In this document: positions 17,537-25,863 of the stretch, in pieces
Layout: every line of letters starts with the position of its first letter
Position numbering within the stretch: the stretch's first letter is position 1
Assembly (NCBI GenBank): GCA_965242485.1
Contig: CBDESM010000003.1
Location: forward strand, 2,170,001-2,234,000
From: CBDESM01 sp965242485
GTDB taxonomy: Bacteria; Chloroflexota; Dehalococcoidia; Bin125
Length of the DNA: 64,000 nt
Direction: 5' to 3'
Translations under genes and position numbers: made by a program
Notes under the pieces: model-generated
Databases searched by the model: none
What the model was told of the DNA's origin: nothing
The model's input: the letters and a program-made list of their open reading frames with translations, nothing else

Positions 17537-17744
17537 GCCCCGCCGCAACCCCCAACTGCCGAGCCTGCGCCGGCGGTACCGCCAGTCCCGCCAACCTACC
17601 GCCAGCAACCACCGCGCAGCCCGCCCGCGACGCCGAGTCAGCCCCGTCGCAACGCCCACCTGCCGCCCCCGCGCCGGCGGTACCGCCAGTTCCGCCAACC
17701 TACCGCCAGCAACCACCGTGCAGCCCGCCCGCGCCGCCGAGTCG
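17537..17744. repeat. Two tandem 104-bp direct repeats
   Basis: The unit 17537-17640 is repeated at 17641-17744 with only scattered substitutions. Both contain GCGCCGGCGGTACCGCCAGT, then CCGCCAACCTACCGCCAGCA. The core GCCGGCGGTACCGCC is itself a partial dyad. Together with the terminator it fills the 330-base gap between the large secreted protein and cofC. I see no gene in it. Confidence 0.85.
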
Positions 17745-17765
17745 GCCCCAAGGCCTGCGAAAAAT

Positions 17766-18437
17766 TCAGGCGGGATTCGCGTTCAGCCAAGCCCGCGTGC
17801 GCGGCGCGATCTCAGCCGGCAGCTGCATGATCAGCCCGCGCAGCTCCTCGAGGTCGGCCGGCGTATCCACATCCCAGGCCCAGACATCGATATCCGCCGC
17901 GCGGAAGGGCACGCCCGCCTCGCCCGCGTCCGCCGCCGCCTGCGCGTGCGCCTTGGCCGAAGAAGGCCCGAACGCGGGCCTGATCACCCCCGGCGGGCGC
18001 AGCAGCAGCCCGTTGGTGCCCCCGTCATGCGCCGGCGCGACCACCACGGCCTCGCCGCCGGGAGCCGCTTCGACGAGCAGATCCACGGCTTCAGGCGTCA
18101 GCAGCGGCATATCGGCCGGGACGACCAGCAGCGTGTCCGCATCTGCGAAGGCCCGCTGCGCGTGCGCGACCGCCAAGTTGTAGCCGGGCGGAATCTCGGC
18201 CTGATCGAGGAAGTCGACCTCCAGCGCCCGCGCCTCTTCCCGCGCCGCCTCGTCGCGGCTGCAGATCACCACTCGGTCCAGCCGCTCCGCCCCGCGCAGC
18301 GCGTTGACCGCGTCCTCCAGCATCGCCCGCACCAGCGAGTTGCGCCGCTCCGCATCGAACAGCGCCGCCAGCCGCCGCTTCCCCGCCGGCAGCCCGCGCA
18401 CCGGCACCACCGCCACGACCTCGCCGGAGACGTCCAT
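17766..18437 (-). CDS. cofC: 2-phospho-L-lactate guanylyltransferase (F420 biosynthesis)
   Basis: This is a 223-residue nucleotidyltransferase of the CofC family. It activates 2-phospholactate or phosphoenolpyruvate with GTP for coenzyme F420 assembly. Visible blocks are the N-terminal VVPVRGLPAGKRRLAALF, DTLLVVPADMPLLTPE with the metal-binding Asp, and the family-specific GGTNGLLLRPPGVIRPAFGPSS. The end DIDVWAWDVDTPADLEEL is also typical. It lies 7 bases downstream of cofD on the same strand. The pair implies that this organism makes F420. cofE, cofG and cofH are not in the window. Confidence 0.92.
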   Translation of the reverse strand: MDVSGEVVAVVPVRGLPAGKRRLAALFDAERRNSLVRAMLEDAVNALRGAERLDRVVICSRDEAAREEARALEVDFLDQAEIPPGYNLAVAHAQRAFADADTLLVVPADMPLLTPEAVDLLVEAAPGGEAVVVAPAHDGGTNGLLLRPPGVIRPAFGPSSAKAHAQAAADAGEAGVPFRAADIDVWAWDVDTPADLEELRGLIMQLPAEIAPRTRAWLNANPA

Positions 18438-18444
18438 CGCGGCT

Positions 18445-19377
18445 TCAGCCGGCCGCCGCGGCCAGCGTCGCTTCGGCCAGCGCCCGCTTCTCCGCCGGCC
18501 CGCTCATCAGCGTCGGCATCGCCGAGCAGCGCAGCCCCGTCTCCGCCTCAATCGGCCCCGCCAGCTCCGCGTCTTCCTCATCCAAGATGAACACGTCCGC
18601 CACCTCCGCATAGAGCCGCGCGACCCCGAGCGCCGAGACGTCGTGCCCGAGGCTCGCCAAGATCTCGGCCGCCGGCCCCTTCACGGCCGCGCCCCCGATG
18701 ATCGGGCTGATCGCCGCCACCGGAGCCGGCGAGTCGATCACCGCCTGCCTCACCCCCGCCACCGCGAAGAGCGGCTCGATCGAAAGGAACGGATTGCTCG
18801 GCGCGATCACGATCGCCTCGGCCGCCCCGATCGCCTCGATCACGCCCGGCGCCGGCTGCGCCTCCTCAGCGCCGTCGAAGCGCAGCGACAGCACCGCGTC
18901 CCGCGCGCGCCGCCGCACGAAGTACTCCTGGAACGCGAGCTCCCCCTCATCGGTCCGCACGACGGTGCGCAGGCGGTCGTTGGTGACCGGGATGATGCTG
19001 CAGCCGATGCCGAGCGTGATGGCGAGCTCCGCCGTCGCCTGCGCCAGCGTCGCGCCCTCGCGCAGCCGCTGCGTGCGGTAGAGGTGCGTCGCCAGATCAT
19101 CGTCGCCGATCAGGAACCAGTCCGGCCCCCCGAGCGAGCCGAGCCGGTCCAGCACCCGCCGCCCGTCGCCGCCGATGCCCCAGCCCATCTCCGCGTTGAC
19201 CAGCCCCGACAGCGTGTAGGTAACCGTGTCCAAGTCGGGCGAGATATGCAGCCCCGCCCATTCCATGTCGTCGCCCACGTTGACGACGGCCGTGATCTCG
19301 GCCGGGTCGGCGACGGCGACGAGCCCCTCGAGGAATCGCGCCGCGCCCACGCCGCCGGCCAGCACGGCGACCTTCAC
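18445..19377 (-). CDS. cofD: 2-phospho-L-lactate transferase (F420 biosynthesis)
   Basis: This is a 310-residue protein. It transfers the phospholactyl (or phosphoenolpyruvyl) group to the riboflavin-derived Fo precursor. The start GTG at 19377 gives KVAVLAGGVGAARFLEGL, the normal N-terminus with the GGxGAARF loop. Further blocks are SPDLDTVTYTLSG, WFLIGDDDLATHLYRT and the phosphate-site run IVIAPSNPFLSIEP. The end LAEATLAAAAG is normal. A longer open frame upstream exists but lacks family sequence. The start overlaps the stop of the upstream hypothetical gene by 4 bases (GTGA), so translation is likely coupled. Confidence 0.93.
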   Translation of the reverse strand: MKVAVLAGGVGAARFLEGLVAVADPAEITAVVNVGDDMEWAGLHISPDLDTVTYTLSGLVNAEMGWGIGGDGRRVLDRLGSLGGPDWFLIGDDDLATHLYRTQRLREGATLAQATAELAITLGIGCSIIPVTNDRLRTVVRTDEGELAFQEYFVRRRARDAVLSLRFDGAEEAQPAPGVIEAIGAAEAIVIAPSNPFLSIEPLFAVAGVRQAVIDSPAPVAAISPIIGGAAVKGPAAEILASLGHDVSALGVARLYAEVADVFILDEEDAELAGPIEAETGLRCSAMPTLMSGPAEKRALAEATLAAAAG

Positions 19378-19724
19378 CGCGCCGCCTCGTCGCCGTGCAC
19401 GCTCACCCGGAAATGCCCCTCCTCGTCCTGCTCGATCACCACTTCGACCCCCTCGCCGGACAACGTCGCCAGCAGCGGATCGACATCCGCCACCTCCGCT
19501 TCCAGATCGAGCGCCAGCGCGACGCTCTCGCCGCTGCTCGCGGACAGCGCCAGCTCCGCCTCCTCGATCCCCCCCTCGCGCGTCACCACGATGCCCAGCG
19601 ACAGTTCCGTGTCGCCGGTCTCGTCCTCGCCGACCAGCTCGAGATGCCTGCGCCCGTCGAGCTGGCGCTCGTCGGCGACCGCTTCGGCCTCTACAGCCAG
19701 CTCGGCGAATCGGGCGGGTATCAC
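19374..19724 (-). CDS. Small acidic protein of unknown function upstream of cofD
   Basis: This is a 116-residue protein beginning at GTG 19724 (VIPARFAELAVEAE). It is acidic and rich in Ala, Glu, Leu and Val, with alternating strand-like segments such as RRHLELVGEDETGDTELSLG and VEVVIEQDEEGHFRV. I do not recognise the family. It overlaps the cofD start by 4 bases, so it is probably co-transcribed with the F420 genes. The start is uncertain: the frame is open further upstream but would run into the divergent PHP gene. Confidence 0.5.
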   Translation of the reverse strand: MIPARFAELAVEAEAVADERQLDGRRHLELVGEDETGDTELSLGIVVTREGGIEEAELALSASSGESVALALDLEAEVADVDPLLATLSGEGVEVVIEQDEEGHFRVSVHGDEAAR

Positions 19725-19814
19725 GAAACGGATCGTACACGCGCCCAATACATGTGCATCGCCCGCGGCGCCGCGCCATTTGCCCGAATCGCGGCGCACG
19801 GCGAACCTGCCCAC

Positions 19815-20408
19815 GTGCTGATCGACATGCACGTCCACACCTCCGTCTGGTCGACCGACAGCAACGTGCTGCCGCACGACCTCCTCGCCCGCGCCGCCGA
19901 GCGCGGCCTCGACGGCATCGTCCTCACCGAACACGACGTGGTCTGGCCGGCGCAGCGGGTCGAAGTGCTCAACGGGACGACCGACCTGCTCGTGCTGACC
20001 GGCGTCGAGGTGACCACCCAGCTGGGCCATGTCCTGGTCTACGGGCTCGACGAGCTGCGGCCGCGGATCTCCGATGCGCGCCGCCTGCGCGAACTCTGCG
20101 ACGCCCGCGGCGCGCTGATGTTCCTCGCCCACCCCGCCCGCGACCCCGGCCTGCGGGTGCCGCCCGAGGCGATGGACCTCTTCGACGGCGTCGAGGGGCT
20201 CAACGGCTGCGACGGGCCGCTGCAGAACCAGAGCGCCTCCTCGCGCGGGCGCTCCCGCCGCCTGCCGCCGATCGGCGGCAGCGACTCCCACGCGCTGCAC
20301 GAGATCGCGACCGCCGCCACCGAGTTCGACGCCGATATCCGCAGCCTCGACGACCTGCTCGCGGCCCTCCGCGCCAAGGCCTACCGCCCCGTCGCGCTCC
20401 CCTACTAG
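19815..20408 (+). CDS. PHP-domain metal-dependent phosphoesterase-like protein
   Basis: This 197-residue protein has the PHP signature. DMHVHTS provides the first two metal-binding His. VLTEHDVVWP, FLAHPARDP and GGSDSHALHEI give the later His and Asp ligands. Such stand-alone PHP proteins hydrolyse phosphoesters, often nucleotides, with two or three metals. The start is not certain. GTG 19815 gives VLIDMHVHT, close to the common MLIDLHVHT start; an ATG at 19752 would add 21 residues without family sequence and the ATG at 19827 would remove four. It is transcribed away from the F420 genes. Confidence 0.85.
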   Translation: MLIDMHVHTSVWSTDSNVLPHDLLARAAERGLDGIVLTEHDVVWPAQRVEVLNGTTDLLVLTGVEVTTQLGHVLVYGLDELRPRISDARRLRELCDARGALMFLAHPARDPGLRVPPEAMDLFDGVEGLNGCDGPLQNQSASSRGRSRRLPPIGGSDSHALHEIATAATEFDADIRSLDDLLAALRAKAYRPVALPY

Positions 20409-20485
20409 CGGGAGTCCGGATCCGCCTGCGGGTACGCTGTGCGAATGCCCGCCTCATCGATCCCGCTGGAAGCGAGCAGGCGCCG

Positions 20486-21358
20486 ATGACCGCGCCCGGC
20501 GAGCCGGTTCCATGCCCGCACTGCGGCTGGTCCCCGCGCCCGCACGACGCGATCTGCGAGGCCTGCAGCGCGATCCTGGGCAGGCGCGGCGAGCCGATCT
20601 ACGCGGCCGGACGGCTGCGCCGCGTGTTCAGCCAGATCGTCGACAACGCGGTCCAGTCGCTTCCCGTGCTCCTGATCGGGCAGATCGTGCAGCGCCAGCT
20701 TGATACGGGCGTACTGACGGCGATCTCGGTCGGGCTTTGGTTCATCGTGATCGCCGCGCTGGCCGGGCGCGCGCAATCGCCGGGCAAGATCATGCTCGGC
20801 ACCCGCATCCGCCTGGCCGACGGCAGCCTCCCCTCGCGGCAGACGGTGATCTTGCGCGAGTTCCTCTGGTGGCAGCTGCTCTCGCTGCCCGGCTACCTCT
20901 CGATCGTCTTCGGCACGATTGAGACGCTGCCCGGCGAAGAAGGCGCGCCCGCGACGGTCGTGACATCGGGCCTCTGGTGGCTCGCGCTGGTGACGGTGGG
21001 GCTGATCTTCATCGACGCGCTCGCGCTGCTCGCGTCGCCCAACCGCCAAGCCCTGCACGACCGCGTCTTCGGCACGATGATCGAGCGCGTCCTGCCCGGC
21101 GGCCAGCCCGTGCACGCTCCGCACATGCCCGACCGCGACCCGCGCGATCCGCCGCCCGCCCCGCCCGACGAGGCACAGTCGCCGGAGGCGCGGGAAGAGC
21201 CGCCGCCCCCGCGCCCGTCGCCTCCGCCGCGGCCCGAACTGCCGACGGAAGTGCAGGCGGCGCTGGATGAACTCGACCGCAACCGCCCGTATCTGACGCA
21301 GTCGCAATACGAGCGCCAGCGGCGCGAAATCTTGGCGGAGCACGAGGGCGATGCCTGA
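20486..21358 (+). CDS. RDD-family membrane protein with N-terminal zinc ribbon
   Basis: This is a 290-residue protein. A zinc ribbon comes first (CPHCGW...CEACS, residues 10-28). An RDD domain with about four membrane helices follows (VDNAVQSLPVLLIGQI, VGLWFIVIAALAG, LWWLALVTVGLIFIDALALL). It has the family motifs AQSPGKIMLGTRI and QALHDRVFGTMI. Then comes a proline-rich linker and a C-terminal helix pair (EVQAALDELDRNRPYLTQSQYERQR), which resembles a SHOCT-type oligomerisation module. The function of RDD proteins is generally unclear. It is the first of three tandem RDD genes. Confidence 0.85.
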   Translation: MTAPGEPVPCPHCGWSPRPHDAICEACSAILGRRGEPIYAAGRLRRVFSQIVDNAVQSLPVLLIGQIVQRQLDTGVLTAISVGLWFIVIAALAGRAQSPGKIMLGTRIRLADGSLPSRQTVILREFLWWQLLSLPGYLSIVFGTIETLPGEEGAPATVVTSGLWWLALVTVGLIFIDALALLASPNRQALHDRVFGTMIERVLPGGQPVHAPHMPDRDPRDPPPAPPDEAQSPEAREEPPPPRPSPPPRPELPTEVQAALDELDRNRPYLTQSQYERQRREILAEHEGDA

Positions 21359-21376
21359 GCGGCGGGAGGTGTTCGG

Positions 21377-22288
21377 ATGAGCAATGTCGGCGCACCGGTC
21401 GTCCAGTGCCGCCGCTGCGGCTGGCAGCCGCGCGGGGGCGACGTGATCTGCGAATCATGCAGCGCGCTGCTGGCCGCCCCGGCGGACATCGGCGCGGCGG
21501 CCGGACGCGGCCGGCGCGTGGCGGCGGCGCTGATCGACGCCGTGCTCGCCGTCGCGCCCGCCATCATCGGCTGGCTGATCTGGGCGGGGGACATCGCCGA
21601 TGACGGCGGGCTGACGGATCGGCAGCAGACGGGGCTGATCGTCGCGAACGTGATCTCGTTCTCGGTTTGGGCGGCCGCGACGGTCGCCATGTCGGGACGC
21701 CGCCAATCGCCGGGCAAGCGGCTGCTGAAGCTGCGGGTCGTGCGGATCGACGGGGGAGAGACGACGACCCTCCAGTACTTGGCGCGACAAGTGGGCTGGT
21801 GGCTGCTGTTCTCGGCGGGCAGTTGGATCGCCCAGATTCCGGATGGCGAGCAGCGGCCCTTCGGCGCGCTCGCGATGGTGCTGTTGCTGCTGCTCGTCGC
21901 CGATACCGGGATGCTGCTCGCGGCCCGCAGCCGCCAGTCGGTTCACGACAGGATCTTCAGGACGATCGTGGTCGACGCGGGTCCGCCGCGGCAAGTGCCG
22001 CGGGCCAATGTCCCAGATGCGGAGCCAGCCGAGGAAACCGCGGAGCCGGAGCCGACGCCCGCACCCGCCGAATCCGTTGCGGAACCCGACGCCCCTTCAT
22101 CCCCGGCCGACGCGTCGGCTCCGCTCCCTGAATCCGAGCCGGCGCCCGCCGCGGAAGTTCCCGATCCTCCCGGCGATGTCCAGGAGCAGCTCGAAGAACT
22201 GGAGCGGCTGCGCGAGTACCTGACGCCGGCGCAATACGAGCGGCGGCGACGCTCGATCCTGAATGAGGACGCGGGCGGCGACGCCTAG
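21377..22288 (+). CDS. RDD-family membrane protein with zinc ribbon, paralogue
   Basis: This 303-residue protein has the same plan as its upstream neighbour: zinc ribbon (CRRCGW...CESCS), RDD domain, Pro/Glu/Ala-rich linker and the terminal SHOCT-like helix pair (VQEQLEELERLREYLTPAQYERRRR). RDD motifs are GRRQSPGKRLLKLRVVR and RQSVHDRIFRTIV. GGGAGG lies 8 bases before the ATG. The spacing to the gene before it is 18 bases, which indicates an operon. The two proteins are similar over their whole length, so they arose by tandem duplication. Confidence 0.85.
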   Translation: MSNVGAPVVQCRRCGWQPRGGDVICESCSALLAAPADIGAAAGRGRRVAAALIDAVLAVAPAIIGWLIWAGDIADDGGLTDRQQTGLIVANVISFSVWAAATVAMSGRRQSPGKRLLKLRVVRIDGGETTTLQYLARQVGWWLLFSAGSWIAQIPDGEQRPFGALAMVLLLLLVADTGMLLAARSRQSVHDRIFRTIVVDAGPPRQVPRANVPDAEPAEETAEPEPTPAPAESVAEPDAPSSPADASAPLPESEPAPAAEVPDPPGDVQEQLEELERLREYLTPAQYERRRRSILNEDAGGDA

Positions 22289-22300
22289 ATGGAGGTCGAG

Positions 22301-22756
22301 ATGGCGAACGGGGAAGATGCGCAGGCGAAGATCGTCCCGGCGGCGCGGGGGCCGCGCGTCGCGGCGTTCCTGGCCGACATCGTGCTGATCCCGCTGGTGC
22401 TGCTGCTCGGGCGGCTCTACTGGCTGGCGGTGCGGATGGAGCCGGGGCAGTCGCCCGGCAAGCGGCTGACCGGGCTGATCGTGCGCGATGCCGCCGGAGG
22501 CGCTGCCTCGACGGGCCGGATTTTCGTCCGCGAATTGGTCGGCTGGCTGATGATTGCGGGGCCGATCATCATGCTGATCGCGATCCCGATCGCGGAGCCC
22601 GCCGACAACCCGAGCGACATCTGGGGCGCGCTGACCGGCGTCGCGCTGGTCTGGCTGATCGCGTCGCTGCTGCTGGGCCTGTCGTCCTTGGCGATGAAGG
22701 ACGGCCGCGGCCTCCACGACCGCATTTTCGGCACGGTCGTGACCCGCGGGGACTGA
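22301..22756 (+). CDS. Minimal RDD-family membrane protein
   Basis: This is a 151-residue member of the trio without the zinc ribbon and without the C-terminal helix pair. It has three or four membrane helices (VAAFLADIVLIPLVLLLG, LVGWLMIAGPIIMLIAI, GVALVWLIASLLLGL) and both RDD motifs (GQSPGKRLTGLIVRD, GRGLHDRIFGTVV). The ATG at 22301 is preferred over the in-frame ATG at 22289 because GGAGG sits directly in front of it at the right distance. The gap to the preceding stop is 12 bases. Confidence 0.83.
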   Translation: MANGEDAQAKIVPAARGPRVAAFLADIVLIPLVLLLGRLYWLAVRMEPGQSPGKRLTGLIVRDAAGGAASTGRIFVRELVGWLMIAGPIIMLIAIPIAEPADNPSDIWGALTGVALVWLIASLLLGLSSLAMKDGRGLHDRIFGTVVTRGD

Positions 22757-22774
22757 GCAGGGGCAGCCCTCCGC

Positions 22775-25609
22775 TCAGGAACAGCCGCTGGTCGAACCGC
22801 AGTTCATGCAGCGGAAGCAGGAACCGCTGCGCACCATGATCGTGCCGCAGTCCGCGCAGGGCGGCGCGTCCAGCTGGTTCTGGAAGGTCGCCGCCGAGGG
22901 CGTAATCGGCGACGGCCCCGCCTCCTCGTCGGCCACGCGCACGTCTTCCACGAACGGCAGACGGCTCTGGTCGGCGCTCTCGTCGTTCAACTCCTCGTCC
23001 AGGTAGCGCAGCCCCATCCAGCGGAAGACGTAGTCGAGGATCGAATCGGCTTGGTTGATCTCGGGGTTGCGGGTCCAGCCGCTGGGCTCGAAACGCATGT
23101 GGCGGAACTTCTTGACCAGCGTGGAGAGCGGGACGCCGGACTGCAGCGCGACGGAGGTCAGCGTGCCGACGGCGTCCATCAGGCCCGACACCGTCGAGCC
23201 CTCCTTCGAGATGTGGATGAACATCTCGCCCGGCCGCCCGTCTTTGTACTCGCCGACGTTGATGTAGCCCTCGTGGTCGCCGATGGTGAACTTGTGGTTG
23301 AGCGCCCGGCGCTCGTCCGGCAGCCGGTGCCGCCGGTAAGCGGGCGGAGAGGCCGCGCTGATGATTTCGTTCGGCGGGTCGGACGGCGAGCTCAGCTCGG
23401 TCGCCGCGTCTGCGCCGGCTCCGCTGCCGGCCTTGCCCCCGGCCCCGCGGCGCCCCGTCTCGAGCGGTTGGACGCGCCTCGAATTGTCGCGGTAGATCGC
23501 GACCGCCTTGACGCCGAGCTTCCACGCCTCGATGTAGGTGTCCATGATCTCCTCGACCGTCGCCTCTTCGGGCACGTTGACGGTCTTGGAGATGGCGCCG
23601 GAGATGAACGGCTGGACGGCGCCGAGCATGCGCACGTGGCCGAGCGGGGCGATGCTGCGGCTGCCGCCGGCCGGCTTGAGGGCGCAGTCGAAGATCGGCA
23701 GGTGCGCTTCGTCGAAGCCGGGCGCGCCTTCGATCGTCCCGTGCGTCTGGATGTAGTCCGCGATCGCGGCGACATCGGCGTCGCCGTAGCCGAGCAGCCG
23801 CAGCGCGGCCGGGACCGTGCGGTTGGTGATCGGCATGCCGCCGCCGCCGGCGAGGTTCTTGTACTTGATCAGCGCGATGTCGGGTTCCACCCCGGTGGTG
23901 TCGCAGTCCATCATGAAGGCGATGGTGCCGGTCGGCGCCAGCACGGTCGCCTGTGCGTTGCGGTAGCCGTGCCGCTCGCCGAGCCGGAGGGCCTGGTCCC
24001 ACGCGTCCTGCGCCGCGCGGCTGACCGCGTCGGGCACGGTCTCCAAGCCCGCGATCCCTTCGACCGCGTCGCGGTGCTGGCCGATCACGCGGAGGAACGG
24101 CTCGCGGTTCTCCTCGTAGCCGGCGAAGGGCCCGACCCGCTCGGCGATCCGCGCCGACTGCGCGTAGGCCTCGCCGGTCATGATCGCGGTGGCCGCGGCG
24201 GCGAGGGCGCGGCCTTCGATCGAGTCGTAGGGCGCGCCGCGCGCCATCAGCAGCGCGCCGAGATTGGTGTAGCCGAGCCCCAGCGGGCGGAAGCGCTCGC
24301 TGTTCTCCGCAATCAGCGGCGAGGGATACGACGCGTTGCCGACGATGATCTCCTGCGCCGTGATCACCACCCGGCAGGCGTGGCGGTAGGCGTCGACGTC
24401 GAAGCTCTGCTCTTCGAGGTCGTAGAACTTCAGCAGGTTGAGCGAGGCGAGGTTGCAGGCGGAGTCGTTCAGGAACATGTACTCCGAGCAGGGGTTGGAG
24501 GCGTAGATGCGGTCGGTCGCCGAGCAGGGGTTCCACTTGTTGATCGTGTCGTCGAACTGCAGGCCCGGGTCGCCGCACTGGTGCGTCGCCTCGGCGATCT
24601 CGCGGAGCAGGTCCCGCGCCCGCAGCTCGTCCATCGGGCGCCCGTCGACCACCGCCTTGGTCCAATAGGTCCCGTCGGCCTCCACCGCGCGCATGAACTC
24701 GTCCGTCACCCGGACGCTGTGGTTGGCGTTCTGGAAGGACACGGAGGAATAGGCGTCGCCGTTGAGCGAGCTGTCGTAGCCCGCCTCGATCAGCGCCCAG
24801 GCCTTGCGTTCCTCTTCGGCCTTGCAGCGGATGAACTCCAGCACGTCGGGGTGCTGGGCTTCCAAGATGATCATCTTGGCCGCGCGGCGCGTCTTGCCGC
24901 CCGACTTGATCACGTTGGCGAAGGCGTCGTAGCCGCGCATGAAGGAGACCGGCCCGGAGGCGACTCCGCCGCCGTTGAGCGGTTCGCGCGATGAGCGCAG
25001 CGTCGAGAGGTTGGAACCGGTGCCGCTGCCCCACTTGAACAGCAGCGCCTCGCGCGTTGCGAGGTCCATGATCGATTCCATCGTGTCCTCGACCGAGTTG
25101 ATGAAGCAGGCCGAGCACTGCGGCTTGGCCTCCACGCCGACGTTGAACCAGACCGGCGAGTTGAAGGCCGCGTACTGGTTGATCAGCAGATAGCGGAGCT
25201 CCTGCGCGAAGGCGCTCTTGCCGGCGAGGTCGGCGAAATAGCCGCCCTGCTCGCCCCAGTCGGCGATCGTGTCGACCACCCGGTCGACCAGCGTCTTCAT
25301 CGAAGATTCGCGCTCGGGCGTGCCCTGCGCTCCCCAGAAGTACTTGGAGGCCACGATGTTGACGGCGTTCTGCGACCAGAACGAAGGCGTTTCGATGTCT
25401 TCCTGCTCGAAGATCACCTCGCCGCTGTCCGAGGTGATCGCGGCCGTGCGCAGCTGCCACTCGATCTGGGCGTAGACGTCTTCGCCGGGCTTGGTGAAGC
25501 GGCGGCTGATCAGCGGTTCGCGGACCGCTCGTTCAGGCGCGACGATGCCGGGTTCGCGCTCGACGGGCGCGGCGACTGCGGTGGCTTCGGCGGAATCGTA
25601 GTGATCCAT
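22775..25609 (-). CDS. nrdJ: Vitamin B12-dependent (class II) ribonucleotide reductase
   Basis: This 944-residue protein reduces ribonucleotides to deoxyribonucleotides with adenosylcobalamin and needs no oxygen. Visible blocks are NSPVWFNVGVEAKPQCSACF with a redox Cys, the active-site Cys-Glu in NPCSEYMFLNDSACNLASLN, and APTGTIAFMMDCDTTGVEPD. The C-terminal tail ends with a four-cysteine ribbon (CADCGT...CFRCMNCG) as in the NrdJ/NrdZ family. Length is normal. It is a single transcription unit, oriented towards the RDD genes. Its presence implies synthesis or uptake of cobalamin. Confidence 0.96.
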   Translation of the reverse strand: MDHYDSAEATAVAAPVEREPGIVAPERAVREPLISRRFTKPGEDVYAQIEWQLRTAAITSDSGEVIFEQEDIETPSFWSQNAVNIVASKYFWGAQGTPERESSMKTLVDRVVDTIADWGEQGGYFADLAGKSAFAQELRYLLINQYAAFNSPVWFNVGVEAKPQCSACFINSVEDTMESIMDLATREALLFKWGSGTGSNLSTLRSSREPLNGGGVASGPVSFMRGYDAFANVIKSGGKTRRAAKMIILEAQHPDVLEFIRCKAEEERKAWALIEAGYDSSLNGDAYSSVSFQNANHSVRVTDEFMRAVEADGTYWTKAVVDGRPMDELRARDLLREIAEATHQCGDPGLQFDDTINKWNPCSATDRIYASNPCSEYMFLNDSACNLASLNLLKFYDLEEQSFDVDAYRHACRVVITAQEIIVGNASYPSPLIAENSERFRPLGLGYTNLGALLMARGAPYDSIEGRALAAAATAIMTGEAYAQSARIAERVGPFAGYEENREPFLRVIGQHRDAVEGIAGLETVPDAVSRAAQDAWDQALRLGERHGYRNAQATVLAPTGTIAFMMDCDTTGVEPDIALIKYKNLAGGGGMPITNRTVPAALRLLGYGDADVAAIADYIQTHGTIEGAPGFDEAHLPIFDCALKPAGGSRSIAPLGHVRMLGAVQPFISGAISKTVNVPEEATVEEIMDTYIEAWKLGVKAVAIYRDNSRRVQPLETGRRGAGGKAGSGAGADAATELSSPSDPPNEIISAASPPAYRRHRLPDERRALNHKFTIGDHEGYINVGEYKDGRPGEMFIHISKEGSTVSGLMDAVGTLTSVALQSGVPLSTLVKKFRHMRFEPSGWTRNPEINQADSILDYVFRWMGLRYLDEELNDESADQSRLPFVEDVRVADEEAGPSPITPSAATFQNQLDAPPCADCGTIMVRSGSCFRCMNCGSTSGCS

Positions 25610-25628
25610 GTCCGTCTCTCTGGTGGCT

Positions 25629-25644
25629 GCTCCAGATATGGAGC
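25629..25644 (-). promoter_or_regulatory. Short perfect dyad in the nrdJ leader
   Basis: GCTCCA-GATA-TGGAGC, 20-35 bases upstream of the nrdJ ATG, could be a protein-binding site or a small leader hairpin. I do not see an NrdR box consensus or a recognisable cobalamin riboswitch in the 254 bases between nrdJ and the next gene. Confidence 0.3.
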
Positions 25645-25863
25645 TCTGCTTAAGTGAATAGGCACCTTAGCGCTCACCCATCTGGAGGTCAACGCTGACG
25701 GGTTGCGCGCACATTTCAAGCGCGTCGCCGGGTGCCGGGCTCCTCGCGCCGAGCATACACTCTTTTTGGTACGCGCGTGCAATATTTCACCTGTAATCCA
25801 CGATGTCCGGTGGATGGCGGGTAGACTCCCGCACGAACGCGCCGCAGCGGGCGGAGGTACGTC

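Noticed and set aside
25610..25863. Cobalamin riboswitch or NrdR box upstream of nrdJ
   Set aside because: No B12-box or NrdR consensus could be recognised; only a short dyad is reported.
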